Source of the DNA: Sinohyriopsis cumingii
Taxonomy: Eukaryota > Mollusca > Bivalvia > Unionida > Unionidae
Length of the DNA: 64,000 nucleotides
Assembly: GCA_028554795.2 (NCBI GenBank)
Contig: CM068831.1
Location: 61,622,769 to 61,686,768 of the forward strand
Direction of reading: 5' to 3'
Part shown: positions 1 to 12,060 of the stretch, piece by piece
Layout: each line of letters begins with the position of its first letter
Numbering within the stretch: the first letter of the stretch is position 1
Program-made: the position numbers and the translations under genes
The notes under the pieces: model-generated
The model's database searches: none
The model's input: only the letters and a program-made list of their open reading frames with translations
What the model was told of the DNA's origin: nothing

Positions 1-1227
1 AATGAGAAAACAAATGCATCATGTGTAGCACAGATGAACCATTTACATACTCTTGTTCCATTCGTTGTGTTATGTTCATGTATCAATCGATGGGCTAACT
101 AGAATAGTGTTATTTATGGCTTGACATCAGTTATTACTTTTATAATTAATTGCAATTATAAGAATTGAACCTTGTAGTTTTAGAGTATTCATGAAACCAC
201 GAGGTTTGAAAATCCATTACATATTATACACTCATCCCTATGGCAATACATGCAGTACATAATCTATACCGAAATCGACATGCCTTCTTAACGTCTAAAT
301 AAAGATATCAGACCATTATTCGAGAACCCGTCTATTCGTGGGGAAATATAAAAGTATTAAACATTTTTATATGCACCCATTTGCTTGTACATGGGTTTAA
401 TTTTCTTCCGTTATACATTTCATAAACTTCAATAGTAGACAACACAATATCTACTGTAATTTTGATATCATGTATTAAATTTCTTGCTAACTAAATATCA
501 TATCAACTCTTAAAGCGAGGCTATGTTATTAGATGAAGACCAAGGAGAAACATATCTATTTCAAGGCCTGAATGGAATCGTGTGTTATTTGTATGTCGAT
601 CCAATAAAGACATTTTATTAAGTTCTACGTGAAACGAGTTAATGGTCCGATCTTAAAAATGTAAAGTTACTTTTTCAGGAAATATATTTCTTTCGCTGAC
701 TTTCACAGGTATGACCAATGTTTGATTGCCTCATTATTATCAAAGACGTTTCTGTTGTCACCATCGTTATTATCACTGTGCTTGTTTTTATTTTGTTGAG
801 ATACCGAAATACCTTAGCCATCACTAATATAGCTAAATTAAGTAAATTTAAATATATATTTGTACTATCAACTTTGTTTGCGATACTATCAGTGAAACAT
901 GAAAAATTATCAGGAACATTATATTGCCATTACCGAGACAATTAGCAACTAAATGTTATTACAATTAGTTGATTAAATTAGTTACCAGGACAGTTCTTTA
1001 CATCACAACTCACGCTGTCAACGGCCAATCCAGGACAGTCATGTTTCTCATGCTCTGTACGAGGGCCGATGCAGAACCTGGCAATATAGCGGAATCCGGA
1101 ACCACAACCTGTGCTACAGGCTGACCATTGAGTCCACTCTGTCCATACTCCAGGACCTTAATAATGTCACGTGAATTAAATATTGTACATAAAGGGCCAA
1201 CTTTACAGCGAATCATATCGTTTAATA
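1..1227. repeat. Segmental duplication, left copy
   Basis: This block aligns by eye with 54089-55010, starting at the first base of the window (offset 54088), so the duplication probably extends left of the window. It contains one TSP1 exon in both copies. Long stretches around the exon and at 1-530 are close to identical with scattered substitutions. About 300 bases near 540-850 have no counterpart in the right copy. Similarity stops just after the sequence GCGAATCATAT, near 1210-1227. Confidence 0.85.
986..1156 (-). CDS. TSP1-domain exon (left gene, last in window)
   Basis: The minus strand encodes one thrombospondin type-1 repeat. It begins GVWTEWTQWSACSTGCGSGF and ends near SCDVKNCPG, with the WTxW and WSxCSxxCG motifs and six cysteines expected of an extracellular TSP1 fold. 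The exon is bounded by an AG acceptor before 1156 and a GTAACT donor after 986. It is 171 bases long with phase 1 on both sides, so it can be added or skipped without changing frame, as is usual for TSP1 exons. TSP1 domains typically bind glycosaminoglycans or matrix proteins. A close duplicate lies at 54763-54933. Confidence 0.85.
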
Positions 1228-1389
1228 TGTATGTATGTGTGTATGTGTGGGTGAGAGAGAGAGGATATTTTACTTTTGCTTTATATGGAATTCAACGAGA
1301 AGTACTCAAAAAGAACATAATGTCATTTTAAGTTCTAAATATTTAGCTCTGCATAAGACATGTTTATGTAACATTGATAAATCACTTAC

Positions 1390-1449
1390 CTTCGGTAGTC
1401 GTAGTCGATGGTGCTGTCGTCACAACCGTGGACGGTACTGGGGTGGTGG
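1390..1449 (-). CDS. Thr/Pro/Ser linker mini-exon
   Basis: A 60-base open segment between a TTTTAG acceptor and a GTAAGT donor encodes a Thr-rich stretch, TTPVPSTVVTTAPSTTTTE. It is phase 1 on both sides like the adjacent TSP1 exons. It looks like a mucin-type, probably O-glycosylated spacer between the TSP1 domains at 2307-2471 and 986-1156. No fold is expected. The splice sites and phase match support it; expression data would settle it. Confidence 0.7.
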
Positions 1450-2306
1450 CTAAAACAAAACCATATCAATCAAGCAGATTTAGCTCATGATGTTATTGCT
1501 GAAGAAAACAATACAAACTGTTAAATTCTCCTTAATAAATATCAGTATCAAACGTTCTAATCAAGTCTTGTATATTTTAAATATTACTCCTTTTTGTATA
1601 CTATTGCATCGTTACATACATTTACGGTTGCAGCCCCTCTGTCTTTACTCGTTAGTTTCGTTTTATATCGCCTTTTATCATGGATTAACTTGTTCACTTC
1701 TACAGCACATGCTCCAAAGATTAGATCAGGCATGCAAATACATCCTACGGCCAGCTGGCCGAACCTGGTAGTATCTACTTATTTACGCCACAGGATGTGA
1801 CCATAGTTTGAGTCAGTCTTGTTTGTAACTTTCTCCAGCCCACAGCTCGGGATGAACCAATATGAAGCAAGAACAATTCATTCTGCACTAAACGCATGAA
1901 TTTCTTTTTTCACCTTGTTGTAAATGTCGTACGATTTACAGCAATGCTTTTTAGGGCTGGCTCGAAATGTTGGTTTTGGCCCTTTTACCTGAAACGTACA
2001 TTTGGGCCCTAGAACCATCCATCCATCAATGAAAGACAAAAAAGCTTATTTTTTTTAATTTTTGTTTACGGAGAACCGCTGTAGATGGTGAAGCGCACGA
2101 CTCGTAATCCAACGGTCGCTGGTTCCATAACAGTCCAGGCAACCAGGAATCGTCTGAATCTGTGTATCCTCGGAAATGGTACTTGACTTCCATTTCTTCG
2201 ACATGATATAGTCTGGAATATTTTTAAAATGCCATTAGAACTGCAAACAAATCAATATAATGTCTCTTGTGATGAATGCGTGGTAAATATGAAAGAGAAG
2301 CATTAC
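1450..2306 (-). other. Intron, with a SINE-head-like fragment
   Basis: No exon is seen. Near 2081-2145 is a short tRNA-like fragment (ACTCGTAATCCAA followed by CTGGTTCC) that resembles the head of the SINE at 50884. Confidence 0.45.
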
Positions 2307-2471
2307 TTGGGCATGGCAAATATCTGCAGCTTTCATATGCAATGGACTCTCCAGGACAGTTGTAGGTTTTAGTGATGTTATCAGAAAGAACACAATGGCG
2401 GAGTCGAACACGATTTCCTTCACCACATGTTGAGGAGCAATCCATCAATATATTCCATGCCATCCACTGAC
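2307..2471 (-). CDS. TSP1-domain exon (left gene)
   Basis: A 165-base minus-strand exon, phase 1 on both sides, with a TGTAG acceptor and a GTAATG donor. It begins QWMAWNILMDCSSTCGEGNR and ends ESCRYLPCP, with the CSxTCGxG core and six cysteines of a TSP1 repeat. The first tryptophan motif is less canonical than in the neighbours, and it groups with the CSTTCG subtype rather than the CxCNT subtype seen at 4954, 6561 and 19465. It is likely extracellular or secreted, in a multi-TSP1 protein. Confidence 0.8.
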
Positions 2472-2799
2472 CTACATGAAAATAACACTAATTGTATCAC
2501 TGAAAGTTTCAAATTCGTTGGTAGAAAGAAAACAAAACATAATAATTTGGGGGAGTACAATATTATATCAAACACAAAATGCAAACACAAAAATTAGATA
2601 GCTTATGACATAAAGATCAACTACCGGGTCCGACATAGTGTGTTGTTACTATCTTTTATTTATTATGTTTAATGTCATCAAATCTATGTTCCAGCTTTCG
2701 AATAAAGTGTATGTGTGTGTTGGTTTTTTGACGTAGCTTTAACAGTTTTTCAGTCATACGACTTCTGCAGTGTATCAGTTTATAGTGATGTCTAGCACT

Positions 2800-3025
2800 T
2801 GGTCATCATGCGGTAAATATGTAGCATGATATCCCATCCAGTCACATTAGCCTGACACAAGGCTGACCAGTCCTAACACTAATCGCTTAATGCTGAGCAC
2901 CTACTGAGGCAGGTGTTAGCACTATTTTTGTACGTCTTTGATAAGACTCGGTCGGAGTTTGAACCCGCGACCTCCCGCAGCCGAGGCGGACGTTCTTACC
3001 ACTAGGACATCGGAGCCTTTTCGAA
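2800..3025 (-). mobile_element. tRNA-derived SINE, family A
   Basis: Read on the minus strand, the copy starts with GATGTCCTAGTGGTAAGAACG (an A-box-like element) and has GGGTTCAAACTCC, a good pol III B box. Its body carries AATGTGACTGG followed by a CATGATGT-like segment that is shared with the plus-strand copy at 51733. It is diverged and probably old. Confidence 0.6.
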
Positions 3026-4245
3026 TGAAATAGGTTATGCGACGGATGACTCCGACCAACATCGGATTCATTCGTACTCGTGCGAAAAATGGCCGGGTGT
3101 CTCGGTTTGAGGGAGAAATTATATGGCTCATAATGTTATCAAACGTCGATATTATGCAATTTTAATGAAACGCATTAATGATTGGGACAAATACCTTTTA
3201 GGATTATTCAGATGATTTGTGTATAAAATCTCTTGCACGCAAATGCGGCATTGGGGCTTTAAATCGCAAGACCACATAACGTCACCACAAATTCCGGGTT
3301 TTAGAGCTTTGTGGCACAAAAGTTCTGAACGTTAACATTTCCAGCTGAGATACAGTGTTATTTACTTTGTTTTTATTGAGATGCTTATTTTATGATGTCA
3401 TTCCCTTTTTAAAAAAATGTGAAATTTGGCAAAAGGCCATTTTTTAATTATCGAAACCACTAATATTTCAATATATAGAGAGCTCTAATGTATGTACCAT
3501 GTTCACCTCTTGCCTAATCGACTATAATTCACCTATCATTTTACACGTTAAATGGAGCTTTGTTACTCCAAGGCATTTTACACCGAGTCTTCCGGGATAT
3601 CGCTTATTTTGGCTTAATTTCACATTTCTATATAACTCCCATATGAAGTTTAACTTGCACCGAGTGTTCCGATTAGCCTTGCCCTGGGTGTTCCGATTAG
3701 CCTAAAATATGTAAGTCCTGAGTATAATTTAACTCATCTCATCTATAATAATAAAAACAAGTTTCACACTGTTATTCGTTTTCAGTATTTTAATACAGAG
3801 AATATTGTATACAGAAGACAAAACGAAATGTTAAACAAAACCGCACATCTTTTTGAAACCAAATGTTTTAGTAAACACAGTTTTACACGGTTGTGCTTTA
3901 ACACTGGCAATGAACATCTATCACTACTTTTGACAATGGCATATAATTATATGAAACCTACAACCTGTATACCCAATACTACTTACATAATTTAAGATAT
4001 TCAATATTTGCCTTCAGCATGAAATAGTCCCATTTCGTATCTAATATAAATGAAAATCTTATTTAATAATAGCTTTACATTCACATATATATGAGAGGGT
4101 CAAATGATAGGCGTAAGCAGCAACATTACTAATAGCTTTACATTCTGGAATGTGGTGATATATAAGATTGTGACCATGTCACTTTTATGAAAGTTTTTGG
4201 TTTCATTCTAGAGTTTCCCGAACTATTTCCAACCATATTTCTGGT

Positions 4246-4322
4246 GTCTCTGTGGTGAATAGATAGAACACTTCACCACCAATCAGATCTGTGGCGAATA
4301 GATATAACACTTCACCGCCAAT
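4246..4322. repeat. Two-copy tandem repeat
   Basis: The phrase GTGGTGAATAGATAGAACAC plus TTCACCACCAATC recurs about 40 bases later with a few differences (GTGGCGAATAGATATAACAC). It lies inside an intron and no function is suggested. Confidence 0.6.
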
Positions 4323-4953
4323 ATCATATCATAATTTTGGTTCAGGGAGTTGATCTGCCGAAGGCAAAGGACTTGTATCTGACAATAAAGTACCTGCTGT
4401 AAATAGTTCAAAGTGTTCATTTGTCCTATATTTACTTAGGTATTATGTTTTAAACAAGCGTCCTTAAGTTACGTCACATGGATGTGCTTTACGTGCGCAT
4501 TCTGATGTGTGTCAAAGGGTCATATTCGGATAAATTCTCGACTTTTGAGACATATATACATCTCAACATACCACTATACTGTCCCGTTCTTATAAACTCA
4601 TTAAATGACAACATTTGAGGTCATTTTACTCAAGCACAACGACTATTTTATGCATACCGTGTAAACAAAATACATCTGAAATATTGAACATGTTCCTGTA
4701 AATGAAAGCATGTGATAACAAGAATTATAACATGATACAATATACAACTGGCCATAACATGTCAAAGAATGCTTTTATTTGGGCCACGTAAACCTATGTA
4801 AGGCATAAAATGGTAGCATTTTTTCACGTTAATTCTCTAGCTGATACTTTACAAGAAAATTAAGATAATAAGGAACCGACGGTCTAAGGACAAACAACAA
4901 AAATAAAAATGGACTCCATTCGTAATACAGTCCTTTAAAAAGAATAACGTTAC

Positions 4954-5115
4954 CTGGGCATTGTCCAGCACATGATGATTGTTCAAGTGGAATCCCAATA
5001 CAATCAGCACCACCTCTAGCTGGCACTGGATTGTTACATTCCCGAGTACGGTTACGTGTCCCCGTGTTGCATACACAATTACTCCATGTTTCCCACTCGC
5101 CCCAGTTACCATTAA
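4954..5115 (-). CDS. TSP1-domain exon (left gene)
   Basis: A 162-base exon, phase 1-1, with a TTTAG acceptor and a GTAACG donor. It encodes GNWGEWETWSNCVCNTGTRN, then an RTRECNNPVPARGGADC segment ending SSCAGQCP. This is the WxxWxxWSxC-type TSP1 with the CNNPxPxxGGxxC motif seen in multi-TSP1 extracellular proteins. It is very similar to the exon at 6561-6722, so the two probably arose by recent exon duplication. Confidence 0.88.
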
Positions 5116-5121
5116 CTAAAT

Positions 5122-5122
5122 G

Positions 5123-5156
<34 letters not shown>

Positions 5157-5900
5157 TAATAATAATAATAATGTGGACTTAGGAAAACGCAGCAATTCTA
5201 GAGGCTCAAAGACCTTTACAGTATTTGATGGCGCATGCAACACATACAATGGTAAGATTACAAAATAAACACCATGATTAATAATGCAAAACATGATGAT
5301 AATAAGTAAAGACGTAAAAATCATTAAGTCATTAAATCTGTTTTAGTAGTGGAAATAGGTGCATTTAAGAGCATTCTCGAATGAGATCACATTGTTCGTG
5401 GAAATAATGAAAACACGATTGTCTGAAGAGGATCGTAAGTCTCTAGATGGGGTTTACACATGGGTGAGGTCATATAGTTATATTGTATTGGAACCAGTAA
5501 ACGGAATATAGCATAGTGACCTAATATTATGTTTGAATTTGGATAGAATGGATAGCCAGCGGATGTTACAGAGCATGGGAAGTTTGTTCGGTTTTTCGTA
5601 CTCGAACGATTATCTGAGCAGCCGTGTTTTTTTTATTTTTTTCTTGGAGTTATGTAGTAGACAATGAGGCGAACTTGAGACAAGTGAATTCCAATAGTCC
5701 TTTCTTAGGCGTGCTTAGGAAGACACAAGTGTTTTAGTGGCATCAAGCGAAAGAAAAGTGTGAATTAAGTGCGTTTCAGTTCCAGATCTTTAGTAATGCA
5801 TATTTTCATTACGTGTTTATTTAATGAGAGGGTACCGTCGAGTGTGACAATTAGGTTTAGCACGAATTGTATGATTTTAATGTTGGTATTGAGCATACTT
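5122..5900 (-). mobile_element. LINE 3' fragment (CR1/Jockey-like), old copy
   Basis: This minus-strand fragment matches the 3' part of the LINE at 32161-33018. They share a 3' end with GCTCAAAG..CTTTACA (plus-strand view), the GATAGCCAG segment and GTTTTAGTGGCATCAA. It ends in a (TAA)n tract at 5122-5172, the microsatellite tail of this family. The reading frame is disrupted throughout and the element is 5'-truncated, as is typical of dead LINE copies. Confidence 0.65.
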
Positions 5901-6560
5901 ATTTTTTGTAGGTAAATGATGTGAATTATGAAGTTTTGTTGTGGTGATCAGAAAGGCGTATGTTTTAGCGTCATCACCTGCAGCTTGGTACATTGTGGCA
6001 TCCATATATTGTCACCATAATTGCGTCTGTCTATGCCTTGAATGGTAGCCTCAGCATCAACTTTGCTAGAATGTTTTCTATAGCAAGACACAGTTTGTGT
6101 CCTGTTGACTAATAAGGATCAGAAACAGGCAATGGCGGGTATGATTAGGATATAATTCTTATGGTCTAATTCCATTATTATTATCTTTATGTATAGTTGA
6201 AAGCTGTAGGTGCGAACAGGAGATATTAGCTATGACAACCGTAGATTTTAAAAGTCTATTCCAAATATGAGAACTTTAAGTCAAACGACAAAACAACAGA
6301 ATCCTTTAAATAATGACACAGTCAATGGCACTACAATGTTCACAAGTTCTCAAGGGAATGAAACCCAGTGATAATATGAATTGGAGTATGATAATATTTG
6401 CCATGCCACGTAAAGTCAATAAAGCTTTAACTAAATGAACTTTCAAAGCAAAATTAGTCTATTTTCTAAAATGCCTGCACATTCAATGACCCATGACCCA
6501 AATAATAAAAATTTACATTACGAAAACAATGATCAATGAAATGACATAGTATCGCATTAC
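5901..6560 (-). other. Intron, no recognised feature
   Basis: AT-rich sequence between the LINE fragment and the next TSP1 exon. Nothing is recognised on either strand. Confidence 0.4.
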
Positions 6561-6722
6561 CTGGACACTGATCTATACATGACGATTGTTCAAAGCGGTT
6601 CCCAACACAATCAGCACCACCTCTAGCTGGTGCGGGGTTGTTACAATCCCGAGTTCGGTTATTTGTCTTCGTGTTGCAATTGCAATGGCTCCATGTTCCC
6701 CACGTGCCCCAGTTACCATTAA
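6561..6722 (-). CDS. TSP1-domain exon (left gene)
   Basis: A 162-base phase 1-1 exon with a TTTAG acceptor and a GTAATG donor. It begins NGNWGTWGTWSHCNCNTKTN and continues with a CNNPAPARGGADC segment ending SSCIDQCP. It has the two to three aligned tryptophans and six cysteines of TSP1. Length and sequence are nearly those of 4954-5115, including the last base of each intron junction. N-glycosylation sequons (NNRT, NRT) are visible. Confidence 0.88.
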
Positions 6723-7582
6723 CTAAATACAAAATAGTAAAGAGTGTGTGAAAACTTCCAATTCTTTAGAATGATTTGACATTTTAGCATCTGCTTCTAG
6801 AGCATGAGCAAGGAACGTTGTATGATTTTATTATTTGCAGGGATAATTTGTGTTAGTGTTGCTCGACCCAATAGGCACGTTTGAAAACACTAAACCTAAT
6901 TTATTATTTGTAGTAATACACTATAAAAAACAATGAAATATTAAAATATATTGTGTTGAATGATTCCATTCAGTTTCCAGGAAAATTATTTCCCTTGCAA
7001 AATACAGAAAAAACTAATGCACCTGAAAGAAGCATTTGTCCTCTGCCATTTAATTTGAAGCTGGAAATGTAATGCCATCGAGCAACACTACCTGGTCATA
7101 ATACTATTATTTTTGTTCGAACTTAGATTCTATTGCGATCCTTGATCTAACCTCAAATTATTTTTACTTTCAAATTGTCAAAAAAGTTAAAAATATTTCA
7201 TTTCATTGCTATACGAGGATTTGCCTATCTTTTCTGTAACATTGCATGCACATATTATTATTAATGACTGCGGTCATGAAAGTAACTGTCTAACTGTCAC
7301 TCAGGAAGAACCCGGTCAATTTACATAACATACATGATAGTGTAATTGTCTGTTACATGATTTTAGTACTCATCAAGATCATTCATCAATTATACAATAT
7401 GACCATGACTACTATTATCAAAGTTAATTTTGGTTATTATTACTTGGTTGTTCAATCTATGTCCTGCATACCAAGAGGAATCTAGGATAATAATACGAAA
7501 TAACCATTGTTTGTACATATGATTAGATGAGTAGCGGTCCATGTTTGTAATCATCAATTGAGTTATAAAGATGTTACATTTG

Positions 7583-7584
<2 letters not shown>

Positions 7585-7648
<64 letters not shown>
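7585..7648. repeat. (AT)n microsatellite
   Basis: Uninterrupted AT dinucleotides directly adjoining the first copy of the 55-base direct repeat. Confidence 0.95.
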
Positions 7649-7652
<4 letters not shown>

Positions 7653-8660
7653 TCCACGCCTAAAAGTGTTGTCGAGCACCAATATAATTTGATGTTTTGT
7701 AAATTGAGCGTCATATTGACTACTCTTAACATTGTTTCACACCTTTCATTATACAGACGTATAACGACAGAATGATATTTTTAACATCGCTAGGTGAAAA
7801 TCACATAACAAGGACCAGGGGTCGACTTCAGGCTTAATGTGTCCAATGTAGCTATTACAGCGTTTCATTAGACCATAGCATTAATATAATTCGCAAAACC
7901 GTTAAGTTATGTTTTCTCATTTTTCACTTTGTATTCCTGAGAAAAGTGTTACTGGTTAAATGATACATAGCTTGTTGTCCTCATAATTTTTCTGTTATGT
8001 AATTTAAGAGCGTAGACTAGTAACAAATGACTTGTAATTCCTAGTGCACAAATGCATTTCTCTGTGCTGGTGGTATCAATGATAGTGTGTTGGTTGTTGC
8101 GGAGTGTAAATCATGTCTGATATCGTGAATGTAACTAAAGATCATACTGGGTCAATAGCACGAAGCTGTCCATTTCCAACTACCCATGTTTATACATGTA
8201 CCACACCAGGCCGTTTCCATCCAAGCTTTTGAGATAAGTATGCGAGAGTCTTTAACCGGATTTTGTAATAGGGTCTTACAACCGTCTTACGTGTTGTTTC
8301 ATTAGCTAAAGCCAATATGACCGGGAACGATTGCTAATCACTTCGCGATTCATAAGGAGTTGCTGCTCGTGCTGATGCCTGAAGATTCCTACTGAATTCG
8401 TTCAATAATGGCTTGGTCGGGACGCACGATGACATGGTTGCAACCAGCAGAAAACCTAGTGTTTCGTCATAAACGCAGCTACGGTTCCTAGGAATTCACA
8501 TCCAAATTTGTTATATCGAGGACTTGCATAATTCTTTCGAAGACAATCTTTGTGGCGATTCTTTCTGTAATGGTCTACAATGTCTACAATGTCATTCAAC
8601 ATACGGATGAGATCCACGCCTAAGTGTTGTCGCGCACCAATATAATTTGATGTTTTGCAC
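7648..8660. repeat. Direct repeat pair flanking about 900 bp
   Basis: The sequence GAGATCCACGCCTAA..TGTTGTCG plus GCACCAATATAATTTGATG occurs at 7648-7702 and again at 8607-8660 with few differences. The repeats could be ends of a mobile element or a duplication; the 900 bp between them is not recognised. Confidence 0.6.
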
Positions 8661-9383
8661 GCAAAATCATATCGGTAAATGCAGTATGTAAGAAGCTTAC
8701 GGGTCCTTGTCCGGACGCTAGTCGGTTATGGCGTGTTTGATCGTCAAGAACAACAGTATATAGGGATATGTTTTCACCAAGATATTAACTACTCAGTGTC
8801 GCGGTCAGCTTCCTCAGCGAAACAGTGCTATCAATGCTAAAATAAGTTCAGAAAACTTTGTTTTTGAAATTTAAATTCCCTAATTTCGGAATTTTTAAAA
8901 TCCCAGTTATGATATCAAATTTTAGAAATCTTAAGTGATATCAGCAAGCTTTATAGAATGTCATCAAAAGTGGAGATCTTTATTTCAAATCCTACCCAGG
9001 AGAAGTTAGACTCTTAGAGAAAAGATTAATTGCTTCAGCTTCCCAGAAAATATGATCTTTCTGATGCAAAGGCTAGAAAAAATATTAAAACTAAGAAACA
9101 AATTAAATTAAATATTTATAACACAATGCCCTATGGATGTTGATGGACGATGATAGTGAAAATGCTGGACTTCAGATTAGAATCGCGAATCACTCCGTCC
9201 GAAAAACAGCAGTTACCATACTCTCAAAAGTACCACACAAAACCCCATGCAGATCATAGACAGAAAAACCTTTTAACAAATGTTTTTTCGTATCAATATT
9301 GCATCGTTTTTCATTGGTTACATATCTGTCGCCCACCTTCCCCCCTTTCGAAACCTTACTCTTGTCCAAATCATGTCAACACA

Positions 9384-9424
9384 TGTGTGTATGTGTGTGT
9401 ATGTGTGTGTGTGTGTGAGTGTGT
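9384..9424. repeat. (GT)n microsatellite
   Basis: Imperfect GT repeat. It creates a meaningless cysteine/valine-rich reading frame on the plus strand. Confidence 0.9.
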
Positions 9425-9619
9425 GCAGCGGGTGGCTGATAGCACTGCCACCTCTGTCAGCGCGGGTTCAAGTCTGTGGATGACATGCTTCAACAATCAG
9501 GAACAATATTGAGGTATAGTCGTTCTGACGTGGAGTTTTTAAGGCGATGCTGTGGAAAATAATTATTAATTTAGCACGGAGGGACCTATCCTTTGAAAAA
9601 AGCCTGCAACATTGACAAA

Positions 9620-10740
9620 ACGTGTTTCTTAATGTACCACCAAAGTTTCATGCCAGAGAAGACCCTTGCTTTCATTCGCCCTCAAACAACCAATTGTGTC
9701 AAACGTCAATAATTGATAAAAGCTCTACGCCGGCTACATTACTTGTGTGATAAGGAAACAAAAGGACCCAACAGGCCCGAAACAGAGGAGGTGAACCTAC
9801 CATTGGAATTCGTTCGGTGGATGGTTGGAACCTAGAAAACCCTCAAATAGTTTAACGGTTGCTTATTTCACGGATGTCCTATCTGTAACCTCAAAGGTAT
9901 ATTAAAACTCAGTTTTTACAAAGTGTCACGGACTTCTACGATGCCTCTTGTCAGCGGTGCTTGAAGTTAGAATATAGAGGATACCAAGTGGTAGAAATGT
10001 GGGAACACGAGTAAGATCACATTATGAAAACCGATCCGGAGTTAAAATGTATCGTGGAATGTTACAAGCTGTTAAACCCTATTAATCCACGGGTAGTTTG
10101 TATGGAGAACGGACAAATGCCAACTCTTTGCTGTAACAAGTCCACTAGGAGAAAGGAGAAGAAATTAAATACTTGGACATGTGTCAGCTGTATCATTACG
10201 GGTGCAAATATTGTCACTTTCCCAAAGGACACCCACAAGTGCTGACAGAACACATCGACTTGGACAACATTCGACATTACGAAGGATTGATTAAATGTAA
10301 AGTCTTGCCTTTCGGGGACTTGTACAATCCCGTTTTACCTCACTATTGCCAAGGCAAATGATGTTTACCTTGTGCCGTTCTTGTGCCCAAACGTGCAATC
10401 AAGACCAACCTTCTCAGCATACCCAGGAACAACGCGCCTTGACAGGAACATGAGTCAGCGTGGGCGTTTTTAAAGTTCTGGAACTGGGATTATACTGTCT
10501 GTTACAAGTGTACAAAATTTACCATATTCCCAAGAAAGAAAAACATCACAAGGGTGACGAGACTCAGAAAGGTATTTTTTGCAGACTGCGTGGATGCCAT
10601 TATGAAATTAAAACAAGAAGCCAGTGGATATCCTTCCTCGTGCCACCCTCCCGAAGACCAAACTAAATTCAAAGATGAATACTTTGGGTAGGAAGGCATC
10701 ATTTTAGATCACTTGGAGAAAAAACGAAGAAAACGATCGT
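9620..10740 (+). pseudogene. Protein-primed DNA polymerase B, fossil
   Basis: Part of fossil element 2. Short plus-strand segments match family-B polymerases of Polintons: HQSFMPEKTLAFIRPQT, FNGCLFHGCP (the usual NGCxxHGC metal-binding-like motif), YQVVEMWEHE, a motif-A region MDMCQLYHYGCKY (equivalent of DxxSLYP), FPKGHPQVLTEHIDLDNIRH with YEGLIKCKVLPF, and LKQEASGYPSSC. The protein would replicate the element from a terminal protein primer. The remnant covers only part of the usual length of about 1000 residues and is broken in several places. Confidence 0.75.
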
Positions 10741-10950
10741 TTGACAAAGTGATGGCACGAACGAAAGCAACAGGTCACGGACTAAAGACTTCCCCAAAAA
10801 GGGAATGGTCTAAGACTGCAAGGAAACCCTCATTCATGGTACGGTCAAGACTCGGGCGACTCAGGTCTAAGACTAATCTGGAGACTTCGCTAAACATGCT
10901 TCGCATGTCCAGTTTGGATTTACTTGATGATGATAAGAACTTAAACGTCA

Positions 10951-11312
10951 ACATTTTCAGAGGTATTTTTATGTGTGATCAATTACAAAAGCAACCAAAC
11001 CGTGTTGAAACCGAAATAATTAATCTCAATGGAATTTCTGGTCCAGGTACTCACTGTGTTGCATACGCGATTGATCTACGTGGAGATGGTTGTTTTTATT
11101 AGTATCGGCTGGCTCCAGCTAAAGCATTTCTACGATATAGTTGCTTAGCTGGTGAAATACCAATCTGGTATTCAACATTACCAATACAAAACAATAACTG
11201 ATCCGCCAATATGTGGCCGTGAAGTACTCCATGTGCTCAACGCTCTATCAAGGTCCCAAACACTACCTCATAAAGTTGTGTACGAGTATATCGCGTTGTC
11301 CAACGTTTAAAA
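10951..11312 (+). pseudogene. Adenain-type cysteine protease, fossil (element 2)
   Basis: Related to the protease at 59640-60011. The hallmark IFRGIFM start is followed by an IINLNG segment and a GPGTHCVAYAIDL segment that holds the catalytic histidine position, then a region matching PPICGREV around the catalytic cysteine. Such proteases mature capsid proteins in adenoviruses and Polintons. It is broken. Confidence 0.65.
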
Positions 11313-11332
11313 CAGGCCTTAGTGAATATGCA

Positions 11333-12060
11333 ATGGTAGATATTTACCTACGTTTTGCTTGGAGTCTTACTCAAGGCAAACCGAAAGATGAATTATCAAA
11401 ATATGCAACCCTCAACAACGTCAAGGATGAACCCGCTAATCATTTGCGTCTAGCCGATGTAAACCAAAATGTTGTTGTTGTTTTTCAGCATTAGCAAGGA
11501 CAATTAAAGCCAAGCAATTTCCCGTTGACATATATTATTCTGCGGGTTCAAGATACGGCCGAAGATAAGTTAGTGGTGTTGCTAAAAACGGTACAACTAA
11601 AAACTCGGAGGAATCAATTCTTACACTCCTGAAAGATTACCGGCCTGTTGTATTATTGGTGTATTGAATTCGTCGCCAAACTACATCCTACTTAGAGTGT
11701 TCTAATTACATAGCAATAGGAATCTAAATAATAAACCATTCGATTGACTTTCAAAGCGATAATGCAGTGCAGCATTACATATACGAGCAGGCATGTTTTA
11801 AATTTGTTGGAAGTTCTGCAGTCCTGGACATAATTTCTTTTTACTGATGATGTAACTTCGAAATCAACTTTATGGACACCACTTAGTAAATCCATCACAC
11901 ATGGCACTGAGGTTAACGGCATATAATGGCTCTCCGTACTCGGCTTTACAAAATTTGCAATATCTATCACAATTTCACGGAATGTTCCCATTCCTGATTC
12001 CACAAGGCTGATCTTCTGGATCTGTGTAAGTGATACTGGAGCAATATGACAAAGAAACAT
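11333..12060 (+). pseudogene. Fibre-like gene, fossil (element 2)
   Basis: Follows the protease exactly as in element 1. Its start MVDIYLR with a downstream ELSKYATLN segment matches MVDIHGR and LPKYATKD at 60004. A later beta-rich stretch (FTKFAISITISRNVPIPDS) resembles a knob-like attachment domain. It is broken and contains the left unit of a 442-base internal duplication. Confidence 0.5.

Larger units (their letters stand above)
2472..4953 (-). other. Intron containing a SINE and a short tandem repeat
   Basis: No exon is recognised. The region holds a reverse-oriented SINE at about 2800-3025 and a two-copy 40-base tandem repeat near 4246-4322. The remainder is AT-rich sequence with no recognisable feature. 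Confidence 0.5.
6723..9600 (-). other. Intron left of fossil element 2
   Basis: Contains an (AT)n tract at 7585-7648, a pair of about 55-base direct repeats at 7648-7702 and 8607-8660, and a (GT)n tract at about 9384-9424. No exon is recognised. The segment 8100-8606 has somewhat higher complexity, with an open minus-strand stretch of about 50 codons at its right end that I cannot assign. Confidence 0.45.

Noticed and set aside
718-945. 75-codon hydrophobic plus-strand frame
   Set aside because: It lies in AT-rich DNA in the part of the duplication absent from the second copy, antisense to host exons, without a family.
9150-9512. 120-codon plus-strand frame with a Cys/Val run
   Set aside because: The run comes from the (GT)n repeat, and no family or splice structure supports a gene.
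11692-12060. 122-codon minus-strand frame
   Set aside because: It is antisense to the fibre-like region of fossil 2, and the plus-strand beta-rich segment is the better reading.
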